NCBI RefSeq assembly: GCF_043641665.1
Contig: NC_092198.1
Coordinates: forward strand, 4,872,501-4,936,500
Origin: Enoplosus armatus
Taxonomy: Eukaryota; Chordata; Actinopteri; Centrarchiformes; Enoplosidae
Reading direction: 5' to 3'
DNA length: 64,000 nucleotides
The notes beneath the pieces were generated by a model. The model did no database searches. It was not told the DNA's origin and worked only from the letters and a program-made list of their open reading frames with translations. The first letter of the stretch is position 1, and every line of letters begins with the position of its first letter. A program made the position numbers and the translations under genes. Positions 44,759-54,999 of the stretch are shown here, piece after piece.

Positions 44759-44806
44759 CTCATTACCATAATGAATAAATTCTATAACTGTCCAATCAGA
44801 TGTGGG
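44759..44806 (-). promoter_or_regulatory. promoter module of TAAR copy 11
   Basis: CATCTGATTGGACAGTT and ATTCATTATGGTAATGAGGC, array version. Confidence 0.65.
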
Positions 44807-45365
44807 GCTTTTCATCTTGATGACATTAGATACCAGAGCAAAATACTACACTGTAGATGAGAACTGTAGAAGTCCTGTTCTTTTTTAGCAAAGCTAGCGG
44901 TGTGGCTCTAGGGATGGTGATGTCGGTCTGTCAGTCCGGACTGAAATATCTCAACGTCTATTGAAAGAATTTCCATGAAATATTCTACTGACATTAGTGG
45001 TCCCCAGAGGATGAATCCTACGGACTTTTGGGATCCCATGACCTTTTCTCTCGCGCCAACATGAGGTTGACATTTTTGGTTTTCAGTGACATTTCTCCAA
45101 TGGGTGTGTGAAATTTTGTACCAAGAGGATGAATCCCAGTTAATTTGGTGATCCTCTGACTTTTGGTGTAACACCACCAGCAGCTCAGATGTTTCACTTA
45201 TTCTCAGAAATATCTCAACATCTACTAGATTGATGATCCCTTAACTTTTCCTCTGGTGCCAACAGGCCATCAACAGGTCCAAAACTTTTATTCATGACTA
45301 AATACCTACAAAACTATTGACATTTCCATCAGCCTCAGCTGTACTTTGTGTTCGGTGCTGATGAG

Positions 45366-46415
45366 TTCGCCTACAGAGCCAACAGGTCTGTAGACGACGA
45401 CGTCAACCTGGCTCTACACTTCATCCTCCAGCACCTGGACTCCGCAGGATCCTATGCCAGGATCCTGTTTGTGGACTTCAGCTCTGCCTTCAACACGATC
45501 GTCCCGGCTCTTCTTCAGGACAAGCTCTCCCAGCTGAACGTGCCTGACCCCACCTGCAGGGGGATCACAGATTTCCTGTCTGACAGGAAGCAGCACGTGA
45601 AGCTGGGGAAACACGTCTCAGACTCGCGGACGATCAGCACCGGCTCCCCTCAAGGCTGTGTTCTTTCTCCTCTACTCTTCTCCCTGTACACCAACAGCTG
45701 CACCTCCCGTCACCAGTCCGTCAAGCTCCTGAAGTTCGCGGACGACACCACCCTCATCGGACTCATCTCTGGAGAGGATGAGTCTGCCTACAGGTGGGAG
45801 ATTGACCATCTGGTGACCTGGTGCAACAGCAACAACCTGGAGCTTAACGCTTCAAAGACAGTGGAGATGGTTGTAGACTTCAGGAAGAGCGCAGCCCCAC
45901 CCGCCCCCATCACCCTGTGTGACTCTCCAGTGGACACTGTGGAGTCCTTCTGTTTCCTGGGCTCCATCATCAGCCAGGACCTCCGGTGGGAGCTGAACAT
46001 CAGCTCCCTCATCAAGAAAGCCCAACAGAGGATGTACTTCCTGAGGCAGCTGAGGAAGTTTAACCTGCCACAAACAATGCTGGTTCACTTCTACACTGCC
46101 ATCATAGAGTCCATCCTCACCTCCTCCATCACCGTCTGGTACGCTGCTGCCTCCACCAAGGACAGACGCAGACTGCAGCGTATCATCCGCTCTGCAGAGA
46201 GGGTGATCGGCTGCAACCTTCCATCTCTTCAGGACCTGTACTCCTCCAGGACCCTGAGGAGAGCAGGGAAGATCGCTGCTGACCCCTCCCACCCCGGACA
46301 CCATCTGTTCGACCCCCTCCCCTCTGGCAAGAGGCTGCGGTCCATCACGACCAAAACCTCCCGCCACAAAAACAGTTTCTTCCCCTCTGCAGTCAACCTG
46401 ACGAACTTACATTGA
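45366..46415 (+). CDS. truncated LINE reverse transcriptase, second copy
   Basis: An open frame of 349 residues identical in layout to the first copy, with three visible amino-acid differences: VDDDVN for VDDAVN, YTNSCT for YTSSCT and IGLISG for IGVISG. Motifs A (FVDFSSAFNTI), B (SPQGCVLSPLLF) and C (FADDTT) are present. It has no endonuclease and no own start, so it is a passenger in the segmental duplication. Confidence 0.85.
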   Translation, partial: FAYRANRSVDDDVNLALHFILQHLDSAGSYARILFVDFSSAFNTIVPALLQDKLSQLNVPDPTCRGITDFLSDRKQHVKLGKHVSDSRTISTGSPQGCVLSPLLFSLYTNSCTSRHQSVKLLKFADDTTLIGLISGEDESAYRWEIDHLVTWCNSNNLELNASKTVEMVVDFRKSAAPPAPITLCDSPVDTVESFCFLGSIISQDLRWELNISSLIKKAQQRMYFLRQLRKFNLPQTMLVHFYTAIIESILTSSITVWYAAASTKDRRRLQRIIRSAERVIGCNLPSLQDLYSSRTLRRAGKIAADPSHPGHHLFDPLPSGKRLRSITTKTSRHKNSFFPSAVNLTNLH

Positions 46416-46711
46416 CCCCCCCCGAACACAAACACTACTTATACGTTATATTAACGTACATCACCCCTGTCCCCCCTGCGTTACATTAACGCACCCACCC
46501 CCTACTGGACACTTTACCTGGACACTTTACTTTATTCTGGTCACTGCACTGTTGTTATTTATCTTATCTTATTTTTATTTTTATTCTTATTCTTATTTTA
46601 GCTTTTATATTCTACTTATTTGTTATCAAAACAATAGCACTTCAGACCACAGCAAATTCCTTATAATGTATGTTACTTGGCAATAAACAGTTTCTGGTTC
46701 TGATTCTGATT
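45366..46711 (+). mobile_element. 5'-truncated LINE in spacer after copy 11 (duplicate of 33.7-kb copy)
   Basis: The truncation point, the CTGATGAG flanks (45358-45365 and 46712-46719) and the insertion site are the same as in the copy at 33710. It was therefore duplicated with the spacer rather than inserted independently. The only visible differences are a few substitutions and a shorter C run after the stop codon. Confidence 0.9.
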
Positions 46712-48099
46712 CTGATGAGCAAATGTTAGCATGCTAACATGCTAAGCCAAAATGGTGAAAATGGTAAGCATTATACCTGCTAATATCAACATGTTAGCAT
46801 TGTCACTGTTAGCATGTTAGCATGCTGAGAATAGCATTCAGTTAAAAGCACCACTGTGCCTAAGTACAGCCTCACAGAGCCACTAGCATGGCTGTAGACT
46901 CTTAGTCTCATTTTGCTTGTAGACGATAAACTAGGCAGCCAAATTCTATACATTCTATCTAATAAATTATGACATTTGAAACTAAAATGTTATGGGCTTA
47001 GGGTTGATAAAACTAGAGAGAAATGGGGTTGAGCGTCCTCCACAAGCAGGAAAGTTACTAATTAGGTCATGGGCTTAAACAGTCATTAAACTGTAACTTA
47101 AGTTTTAGACTCCATCACTTGATATTATTTTCAATTTCACCATTGTTCTTCAGCTGTTCTGCCACTGTGTTGGGAACAAAGGAGGGTTTTGGCTCCCCCT
47201 TACACACTATGTGCATCTATATTCATAATATCGCAGCTCTATGGTTCTGTCATGTTTGAATAGGGCCACTAAAGAATATTTACATTAAGGAAACCTATGC
47301 TTTGCCTCCTCAAGCTGTTTGACACATGAATGTAGAGATGATGACACAGTGTCACGCCTAAAGTTCAGGTTACGTGTCCAGCACTAAAGTATTGATTGTG
47401 GTGATGAAGCATAATTTCTTCTTCTTCCTGCTTGTTTCTTACCTTCTTAAATGAAAGTGTTCATGAAATGGCCCCATAGTGCAGACCAACATCTCTCAGT
47501 AGAAGTAAATCATTCTTGTCAAAGAGGTTCAGAAAGGGGCCAACAATTACATATAGAGTGCAACTCTCGACAGGGCCGGACAGTTTGAGGCCCGAGGCTT
47601 AGAAGCACCAGTATTGATCCTGCAGAGGGAATGCCCTCATCCTGCAAGTGTTTGTAGATGTTTTGGAAAAGTAAACCACTGATCTAATTCAGTACACTTC
47701 ATTTTGTTAAAGATTATTAGTTTTGCTGTGCATTTAAACATGTACTAGATTAAACATTTGTAATAAAAGATAATCAATTTTATATTGAATATTCCATCGT
47801 AAGCATCTTAATGTCAGCATCATATAACTCCAATAAAAGTTGGAACAAGCACAAACAGAATATGCCTGTACATCTGTACATAGTGTGTTTGAGCTACTTT
47901 CAAGACTACATTAACTGACAGCTCATTATGATGCACCTCTACTCGTGTCTCAGTCAGTGTTTCACCTTAATGTGTATTTTTTATAGCATAATTATAATAA
48001 AAAACAGGTTGCCGAGTTTAATGACACACAATCTTTATTGTGCCAAATTTGATCAGTACTGACTCGTCCGTTGAATATTTCAGCACTCCAAAGAATATG

Positions 48100-49098
48100 T
48101 CAAAGCAGTTTTGTGTTAGCAAAATCACCTTGAAATATTTTCCCAGAAATGATCATTCTGAAAGCCGATCTGAACCAGCTGTAAAAGAAAGCATAAATAA
48201 ATGGATTGAGCATTGAATTTGACAGTGCAAGACAGTTAAGTGTTTCAATCACAGCGATTGGCACTGAGACATGATTCAAAAGCTGAAAGGTAAAACAGAG
48301 AAAGAAAGGAGTCCAACAAATTAGGAAAACTCCCATCACAATCACAAGAGTTTTGGTGGCCTTTCTCTCCGTCTTACTGACAGCTGCTCCAGACTTTGTG
48401 CTCTGACAGGTTGTGTTCTGGATGCTGCGTGCCTGTCTCTGAGCAACAAGGAAAATCTTCAGGTAGATACAGAGCATTATGATCGCTGGGACGTAAAATG
48501 AGAAAACAGGTCCCAAAATGTTTGCCAGTAAAACATGGATAAAACACTTTTCTTCACATTTTTCATCATTTAATCCTGCAATTATAAAACCAAGTGCTAG
48601 AAGAACAGAAACACTCCAGCTCACCAGGATCATGACGGCAACAACGTGAACATTTATCTTAGTTCTATATGTCAGAGGCTGACACACTGCATAATATCTG
48701 TCTATGGAAATACAACATAAATTCAAAATAGAAGCTGTGCTCAGTGTTACATTTAAGCTTTCCAGTACTTTGCATATTAAATATTCATAATAAAAACATA
48801 AGCTTACAGCGAATTCCATGTTTAAAGGAAAGACTGAAACACCAACAAGCAGGTCAGCCACAGCCAAAGAAAGGATGAGAGAGTTAGTAGGAGTGTGGAG
48901 CTGTCTGAAGTAAATGATGGACATTATTACAAGAAGGTTTCCACATATTGTGGTAACAGATAATGATCCAAGGAAGATATATAATAAAACACAAATCATG
49001 GAAGGGTTTTTTTTCAGTATGTAAGAAACATTATCTATTTCATAACAGGGATGTATGTTATGAACATAAGTGCGATTGACAGTCACTTCTGGTGCCAT
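48100..49098 (-). CDS. TAAR-type olfactory receptor, copy 12 (Asn3.32, Trp7.40 to Cys)
   Basis: The 332-residue receptor starts [22 protein letters not shown]3 reads LESLNVTLS, so Asn116 (codon 48751-48753) replaces Asp3.32 and Leu replaces the preceding Phe. TM7 reads [16 protein letters not shown]: the codon at 48232-48234 is TGT, Cys in place of the near-universal Trp7.40. The first half resembles copies 8 and 11 ([11 protein letters not shown]). The TM6-TM7 loop ([11 protein letters not shown]) matches copy 7, so the gene looks mosaic. TM6 starts KTLVIVMG (Val for Ala). DRYYAV and CWTP are intact. The leader intron is 143 bp (49111-49253). Poly(A) signal AATAAAGATT lies near 48031-48040. 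Confidence 0.94.
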   Translation of the reverse strand: MAPEVTVNRTYVHNIHPCYEIDNVSYILKKNPSMICVLLYIFLGSLSVTTICGNLLVIMSIIYFRQLHTPTNSLILSLAVADLLVGVSVFPLNMEFAVSLCFYYEYLICKVLESLNVTLSTASILNLCCISIDRYYAVCQPLTYRTKINVHVVAVMILVSWSVSVLLALGFIIAGLNDEKCEEKCFIHVLLANILGPVFSFYVPAIIMLCIYLKIFLVAQRQARSIQNTTCQSTKSGAAVSKTERKATKTLVIVMGVFLICWTPFFLCFTFQLLNHVSVPIAVIETLNCLALSNSMLNPFIYAFFYSWFRSAFRMIISGKIFQGDFANTKLL

Positions 49099-49332
49099 GT
49101 TTCTGGGTTCCTGCAAATCAGTTTTCCATTAATGATTAACAATATTCAAAATACAAAAACATATGTGTTGATTTTAAAATATTATGCCTTGCATGAATGC
49201 AAAGCTACAATAATAGTTCTCGAGATGAAGAAGATTTTCAGTTCATGTCATACCTTTAAAGGCTCAAGATAGTCCACGCATCAGTGTCCATTACTGTGCC
49301 ACTGTGCACGACCTTGATTTTTATCAACACCT

Positions 49333-49382
49333 GCCTCATTACCATAATGAATAAATTCTATAACTGTCCAATCAGATGTGGG
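49333..49382 (-). promoter_or_regulatory. promoter module of TAAR copy 12
   Basis: CATCTGATTGGACAGTT and ATTCATTATGGTAATGAGGC are retained. The array homology ends about 50 bp further upstream. Confidence 0.65.
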
Positions 49383-49439
49383 GCTTTTCATCTTGATGAC
49401 ATTAGATACCAGAGCAACATACTGCACTGTAGATGAGAT

Positions 49440-52190
49440 TAACTTTTTAAATCCTTTTTTGGAACCAGACCAATTCGCAAATGCAAATTAGTCTTGAACC
49501 TCTTGAACCTAATCTTCAATTTCCAAGGAACGTTATCAACAGGCTCAGACCAAAATGCCTGTGCCTTCTGGTTCAACATGATACACAGACGTTTGACATG
49601 ACATGATTTAAACGACCAACACTTACCATTTGTATGTTACGTGAACTACCGTCCAGTTCGTGAAATAATAATTAATAACATGCTGAACGTTTCACATCAG
49701 CAGTAGCCATCTTGGTTGTTTAAGAAAATGCCACAAAGGCGCTTGAGGACGGAAATCTGCCTGAACGGTTGGGGGGCCAGAGCAAATAAAAGATGAGCTT
49801 GCAGATTAATTCCCAGGCTAACAAAATATATGATATCCTCTGGGCACCATGAATATCTGTACAAGGTGTCATGGTAATCAGTCCAGTCATAGTATTAGCA
49901 GATATTTCAGTCTGGACCAGTCGTGGACTTCCCAGCAGAACAACATTGCCATCCACAGAGCCATGCCACTCGCATGGCTGAAAATAGACTGATTTAACTT
50001 CAACCTTGATAACAACCCATTGATACATTTTTCTTTTACAATTTCTGTTTATTTTGCATAAAGCGTCAACCTTGGTGATCATATGATTTTTGTTAAAGGG
50101 AAAACATTGTTCTCTGTAACAGCTGAAAGAGCTTTGGGTGGAGCCACAGATAAAACATCATATACAGTAACCTCAGCCTAAGCCTATGTTTGTCCCTTGT
50201 TGGACTACGCTGCTGGAGTATGGTGATTTAAAACCTGCAATAGATGTGAACATGTTCAAATAACCTTCTATGAGAAGTTTTCATGGTGTAAAGAAATTTG
50301 CTCCAACCACAGCTGTAACAGGAGACATGGGGTGGGATCTCTTTGAAGAATGAGTTGAGTGTGGTGGTGGTTATGAGCAGTGGTAGACTACGTAAGAATC
50401 TACTCATGTGGGACACACAAGCGGTCCTTTCAGAGCGTACAGGGGTGCCTCCAGAGATTTTGGACCCCATGAAAGAATATAATATGGGCTCCCATAGATC
50501 ACCCATGTGGGCTACATTGCTGTAACAAACCACACCTGCAAAACCCATTTGACGACCCCAAATATTAGCAATAAATGTATCTTTGCAGGCTGGAATCTCT
50601 ACTGTAGTCCAACGTTAATTACCTCATACATAGTGATAATAATATAATATACATAATATACCAGCATTGAGCACTGGTGTTAGTGGCCACAAACCTGGGT
50701 CATGAAACCAATGTGCATGCCTCAGTATCTGAAGCATCCTCAAGCTGAGCCTCACTTTGTCCCTTGCATGACTTGCTCCTCATTGCTTCATTGTGATCTT
50801 CTATACTGCTACTACTAGCACTGTCCTTCCTCCATTTCCTCTCTTGCTTCATGGCTTGAGAAAGCCTGGCTCTAGAGTATGATATATAGTGTATCCTATA
50901 ATAGTATCAACATCATAATTTCAACTTTTTCAACATTTTCTCATGACTGACTTACAACACTGTACAGGTCTGCACATACTACTTATACATACTAATACTA
51001 TCATTTTGTACATGGTATACTATAATATAGTAATATATATAATATCTGAGGAACTACTTTATGTTATTCGATGCCATTGTCATTCTGACTATTCGGTTGG
51101 CAGTAGCCTACTGCAATGTATTGACAGCAATGTGATTATCCAGTCAGGGAAAATCTCACTTGGAGTTAAAAGCCCTTATCTGCCCATCTTCCCATTTCCG
51201 GCACCCTGATTTTGGTTTTGAGTTTGCCATTCTGTACAAACATCTCTACACACAGACAGACTGTCAGCTAGTTTCCACTGTTCCTAACTCAGCTGTATAG
51301 CTAGGTAGGACTGAACCATTCAATGTTTGTACTGAGGGGTTAGAAATTAAATAAATCCAATGAATGAAATAATGTACAATTGAATATTGATTGTTGATTA
51401 CTTAGCCATAATGATTTTCAGATTCTAGCTGCAAATTGTGAACATTAAGTAAGCTACCATTCAAAGCCTCCTCGGCCAACAAAAAGTGATTACAGAGCTC
51501 TTTTGAAGTTAATTCTGTTTAACCTGTAGTTACTTTCAATTATTAAGCTAAACCTCAGTAGAAATTATTGGGGATTCAAAATGTTTTAAATTCAAAACTG
51601 GATTCAGATTTGATTAAATATTTTTGCACCCCAACCCTATTCAGCCAACAATCTCCTACCCAGAGCAATAAGACTAAAATGTAGACATCAAGCCCAATGA
51701 CAGCAAATGCATCAGTTAAAATGTCGGACTGATGTGTCACCTGCACGGTGGACTAAGAAAAACGTTACAGGTTTCTGATTTAAGCCATCTGCATCATCGC
51801 ATATGCTAACATCTCCCCATGATGTATCTACATTTCAGTTTCCACTAGTGTTGAATCTAAAATACAGACAGGCCTTTGGTATGCCCTGCCTGAGGAGTTA
51901 GAGCCTTAAATGTGCTTTTCAAAGTATCAACAGAAAGGATTTGGTTAAATTAGTTTGGTCCTTGCTCAGTTTTATTTATATGTAGCCATGTTGAATAAAA
52001 GACTGCCCTCAGAAGCAGTGATTTTTACAGGATTTTATACATAGCTTACACTTCCATTACCAATAGCTATGTGATGCTTCAGAAGAATCCAGTAAACTGT
52101 GGCAATTTCTGTGTAAATACAGTCACTTTTGTTGTGTTTACATTTACTGTACCATTATTGACATTTCCATAGCCTAAGCCATAGTCAAAG
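49440..52190. other. intergenic right of the tandem array, no gene recognised
   Basis: After the array edge the sequence becomes unrelated and unique-looking. Short open frames on both strands show no known domain. The spacer repeat of the array is absent. Several ATAT/TATA-rich tracts occur (about 50630-50660 and 51000-51050). Confidence 0.4.
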
Positions 52191-52196
52191 AATAAG

Positions 52197-53183
52197 TCAA
52201 TGCAAATTTGAATTAGCAAAATCACCTTGAAATATTTTCCCAGAAATGATCATTCTGAAAGCCGATCTGAACCAGCTGTAAAAGAAAGAATAAATAAAGG
52301 GATTGAGCATTGAATTTGACAATGTAAGCCAGTTAAGTGTTTCAACCACAGAAACCGGTACAGAATTATTACTAAAAGGCATAAAGGTGATACAAAGAAA
52401 GAAAGGAGTCCAACATAAAAGAAAAACTCCCAAAACAATAGCAAGAGTTTTGGTGGCCTTTCTCTCCGTCTTGCTGACAGCTGCTCCAGACTTTGTGCTC
52501 TGGATGCTGCGTGCCTGTCTCTGAGCAACAAGGAAAATCTTCAGGTAGATACAGAGCATTATGATCACTGGGAAGTAAAATGACAAAATAGGTCCGATAG
52601 TGTTTTCAATTAGAACATCAATTATACACCTCTCCTCACATTTTTCATTGTTTAATCCAGCAATTATGACACTAATTCCAATTAGAACAGAAACACTCCA
52701 GCTCACCAGGATCATGACCACAACAACACGATGGGTGATTTTAGTTCTATATGTTAGAGGCTGACACACCGCATAATATCTGTCTATGGAGATACAGCAT
52801 AGGTTCAGAATAGAACATGTGCTCAGTGATATATCAAAACTGCCTCGTACTTTGCAAAATAAGTCCTCATGATACAGACATGAGCTGAGAGAGAATGCCA
52901 TGCTGAAAGGAAAGACTATAATCCCAACAAGCAGGTCAGCCACAGCCAGAGAGAGAATTAGGTAGTTTGTTGGAGTGTGGAGCTGTTTGAAGTAAGTGAT
53001 GGAGATTATTACAAGAAGGTTTCCACATATGGTGACAACAGACAACAATATAAGGAGAATATATAACAATACACATAAAACGGAGGGGGTGTTTGTCAGT
53101 GTGTAATTGAAATTATCTATTTCATAGCAGGGATGTATGTCAGCCCCAACGGCAGTCCTGTTGACAGTGACTTTTGGTTTCAT
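52197..53183 (-). CDS. TAAR-type olfactory receptor, copy 13 (short ICL3)
   Basis: The 328-residue receptor starts [20 protein letters not shown], with sequons at residues 8 and 26. Asp3.32 is in GSFD, DRYYAV is intact, ECL2 has CEERC, TM6 has CWTP, and TM7 reads [16 protein letters not shown] with Leu7.43. ICL3 reads [13 protein letters not shown]: the five residues NTTCQ found in nearly all other copies are missing through a 15-bp in-frame deletion (near 52498-52503). ATG at 53183 is 12 nt after a TTGTAG acceptor. A weak donor CAG|GTTTTA at 53346-53347 predicts a 152-bp leader intron. It pairs with copy 14 by TM2-TM3 sequence ([20 protein letters not shown]). Confidence 0.94.
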   Translation of the reverse strand: MKPKVTVNRTAVGADIHPCYEIDNFNYTLTNTPSVLCVLLYILLILLSVVTICGNLLVIISITYFKQLHTPTNYLILSLAVADLLVGIIVFPFSMAFSLSSCLYHEDLFCKVRGSFDISLSTCSILNLCCISIDRYYAVCQPLTYRTKITHRVVVVMILVSWSVSVLIGISVIIAGLNNEKCEERCIIDVLIENTIGPILSFYFPVIIMLCIYLKIFLVAQRQARSIQSTKSGAAVSKTERKATKTLAIVLGVFLLCWTPFFLCITFMPFSNNSVPVSVVETLNWLTLSNSMLNPFIYSFFYSWFRSAFRMIISGKIFQGDFANSNLH

Positions 53184-53432
53184 GTTTTAGGGTTCCTACA
53201 ATTAATATATATAATATAATACAATAATTACGATATAATTATTAATAATTAGCAATATAGAGAACATTGAATTGAAAAGAAACCATATACAGTGTCAACA
53301 ATGTAATAAAAAAACTGAAATTAATCTGTTTATTTTTCATATAAAACCTGTGAGACCCTCAAGATTGTCCATGCATTAGTGCCGATGGGTGTTCTGTACC
53401 ACTGTGCAGAACCTTAATACTTATCAACATCT

Positions 53433-53470
53433 ATCTCATTACCATAATTATCGTCCAATCAGGAATGAGG
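53433..53470 (-). promoter_or_regulatory. promoter module of TAAR copy 13
   Basis: TCCTGATTGGACGATAATTA runs directly into TGGTAATGAGATAGATG. The CCAAT box and AT element are fused much closer than elsewhere, because the interval of about 15 bp is missing. Confidence 0.62.
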
Positions 53471-53474
53471 AACT

Positions 53475-54695
53475 GAATCCTGTTGGTATGTGATGAACAT
53501 ACAGCAAAAGAACAAAGTTGAACAATGATGCACTGTGTGTGTGTGTGCCAAACTTTGACTCTCAAACCAACCTAAATGACCTCACAAATTTGTTTCAATT
53601 CAGTGTTGCCAGATTGGGCAGGAAACTGCCTGATTGGGCTAGTTTTTATCAGTTTGGGCTGGAAAAAGTGTCTTGGGCGGGTTTTGAAAAATGGTTTTTT
53701 TTGCGCCACTTTTTTTTACTGATAGTAAGTAAACACAACGATCATTTTTAGGGTCATTAAACACAACACTGTGCCGTTCCTTGATTCACCTCAACTTGAT
53801 TAGTTACTCTAGGTTGTGGCTAGCCTATCCATTTAGGGTAAGAAAACTGTATCATAGCAAGCACTATAGTGGTGCTTTCAGGCGTGCTGTCTGCAGAAAT
53901 TCACGTGTGCTACAGTTGATGACACCACTGACAGCTAAAGTCTGTACAATGCCAACAAGGGGAAAATATAAGAAAAACACACACATGGAGTGTTAAGGCC
54001 ATTACCGTAGCCACTACAAGCCAAGCTGGACAGGACTCCATCCAAGACAACCATTTAAAATAAGGATAGTTGCATATGTGACATGCCACACAACAATTAA
54101 TGCTGTTGACAACTTGTCAGACATTTGCAAGATGAAATTGGACTGTCATTGCCCCCTCTTGATGAATCTGAAGACATAACAATAAACAAACTACTGTGTA
54201 TGTGCGTCAAATACTGGTTAAAGGGTGAGTACAAAAATATGTGAGAAAAAAATAATGGAGGCCTCTCAAAATGATATAACCAAGTTCAACCTGTTGGCTA
54301 CAGCAGACTGCACTGAACAGATTGCTGAGCAAGAGGATGTGTTCAGACGGCACTTAACACTGTTTTTCAGGCTTTTAAAAGACTTCTTGTTCATGCATTT
54401 TCTCTGGTCTATTCTTGTGGAGATAAAATCTGTAAACAAATACTTTTAATTAGAAACGGGAGACTCTCTAAGAGTTTTAAACTATCTGGAGAGACTGAGG
54501 AGAGATGTGAAGCTGAGCATCCATTTTTATTCTTATTATAAATAAGAATCATTAGTTTCAGAGGCACAGTGTGCACAATGTGTGTTGTAATTTAGAGATT
54601 TAAAATCACACCCATTGGTAGAGTAATATCCTATAAAATGATTTATAAGTTGTAGTACCAGTAGCAACCAGTAGCCCACTTATGTTCAATGTGGA
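53475..54695. other. intergenic between copies 13 and 14, first part
   Basis: No recognisable gene or named repeat. Open frames here are short and lack domains. Confidence 0.35.
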
Positions 54696-54697
54696 CT

Positions 54698-54995
54698 CAT
54701 GGTAAATGGTAAAATGGTAAATGATCTCACTTATATAGTGTTTTTCAACCTTCACAGTTCACAAAGCGCTTTACAGCTAAGTCTCATTCACCCATTCACT
54801 CACACATTCACACACCGATGGTGACCGAGCTGCCATGCAAGGTGCTGGTCTCCATCGGGAGCAACTTAGGGTTCAGTGTCTTGCTCAAGGACAGTTCGAC
54901 ATGACGGGGGCAGCCAGGGATCAAACCCCCAACCTGCTTTAACCAGCTTTACCTCCCGTGTGACAGTGCTAACCACTGCGCCACCATGCTGCTTA
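54698..54995 (+). repeat. fish non-autonomous interspersed repeat
   Basis: The block starts TGGTAAATGGTAAAATGGTA and contains ACAAAGCGCTTTACAGCTAA, GGTTCAGTGTCTTGCTCAAG and AACCACTGCGCCACCATG. These phrases are characteristic of a very abundant teleost repeat whose end imitates a list of gapped CACTGCGCCACC. The family name is not asserted. Confidence 0.75.
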
Positions 54996-54999
54996 AACT

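Larger units (their letters stand above)
44885..46920 (+). repeat. spacer repeat after copy 11, split by LINE, mosaic haplotype
   Basis: The sequence before and just after the LINE is haplotype B and nearly identical to the spacer after copy 8, sharing ATATCAACATG and TTGATAAAACTAG. Farther right, markers at about 47097, 47125 and 47243 switch to haplotype A, then return to B by about 47440. Confidence 0.75.
28136..49436 (-). repeat. tandem array of six TAAR units, about 3.2 kb each
   Basis: The phrase GGCTTAGAAGCACCAGTAT recurs at 28141, 31364, 35941, 39138, 43025 and 47595. Each occurrence is followed about 0.5 kb later by a minus-strand TAAR gene, its leader intron and promoter, and about 2 kb of near-identical spacer. 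The base period is about 3.2 kb. The second and fifth intervals are longer by a 1.35-kb LINE, and the fourth by a 658-bp solo LTR. The right edge is sharp at about 49436: after ACTGTAGATGAGA the spacer repeat is replaced by unrelated DNA. The left edge lies at the 3' end of the LINE relic ending near 28135. Confidence 0.92.
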
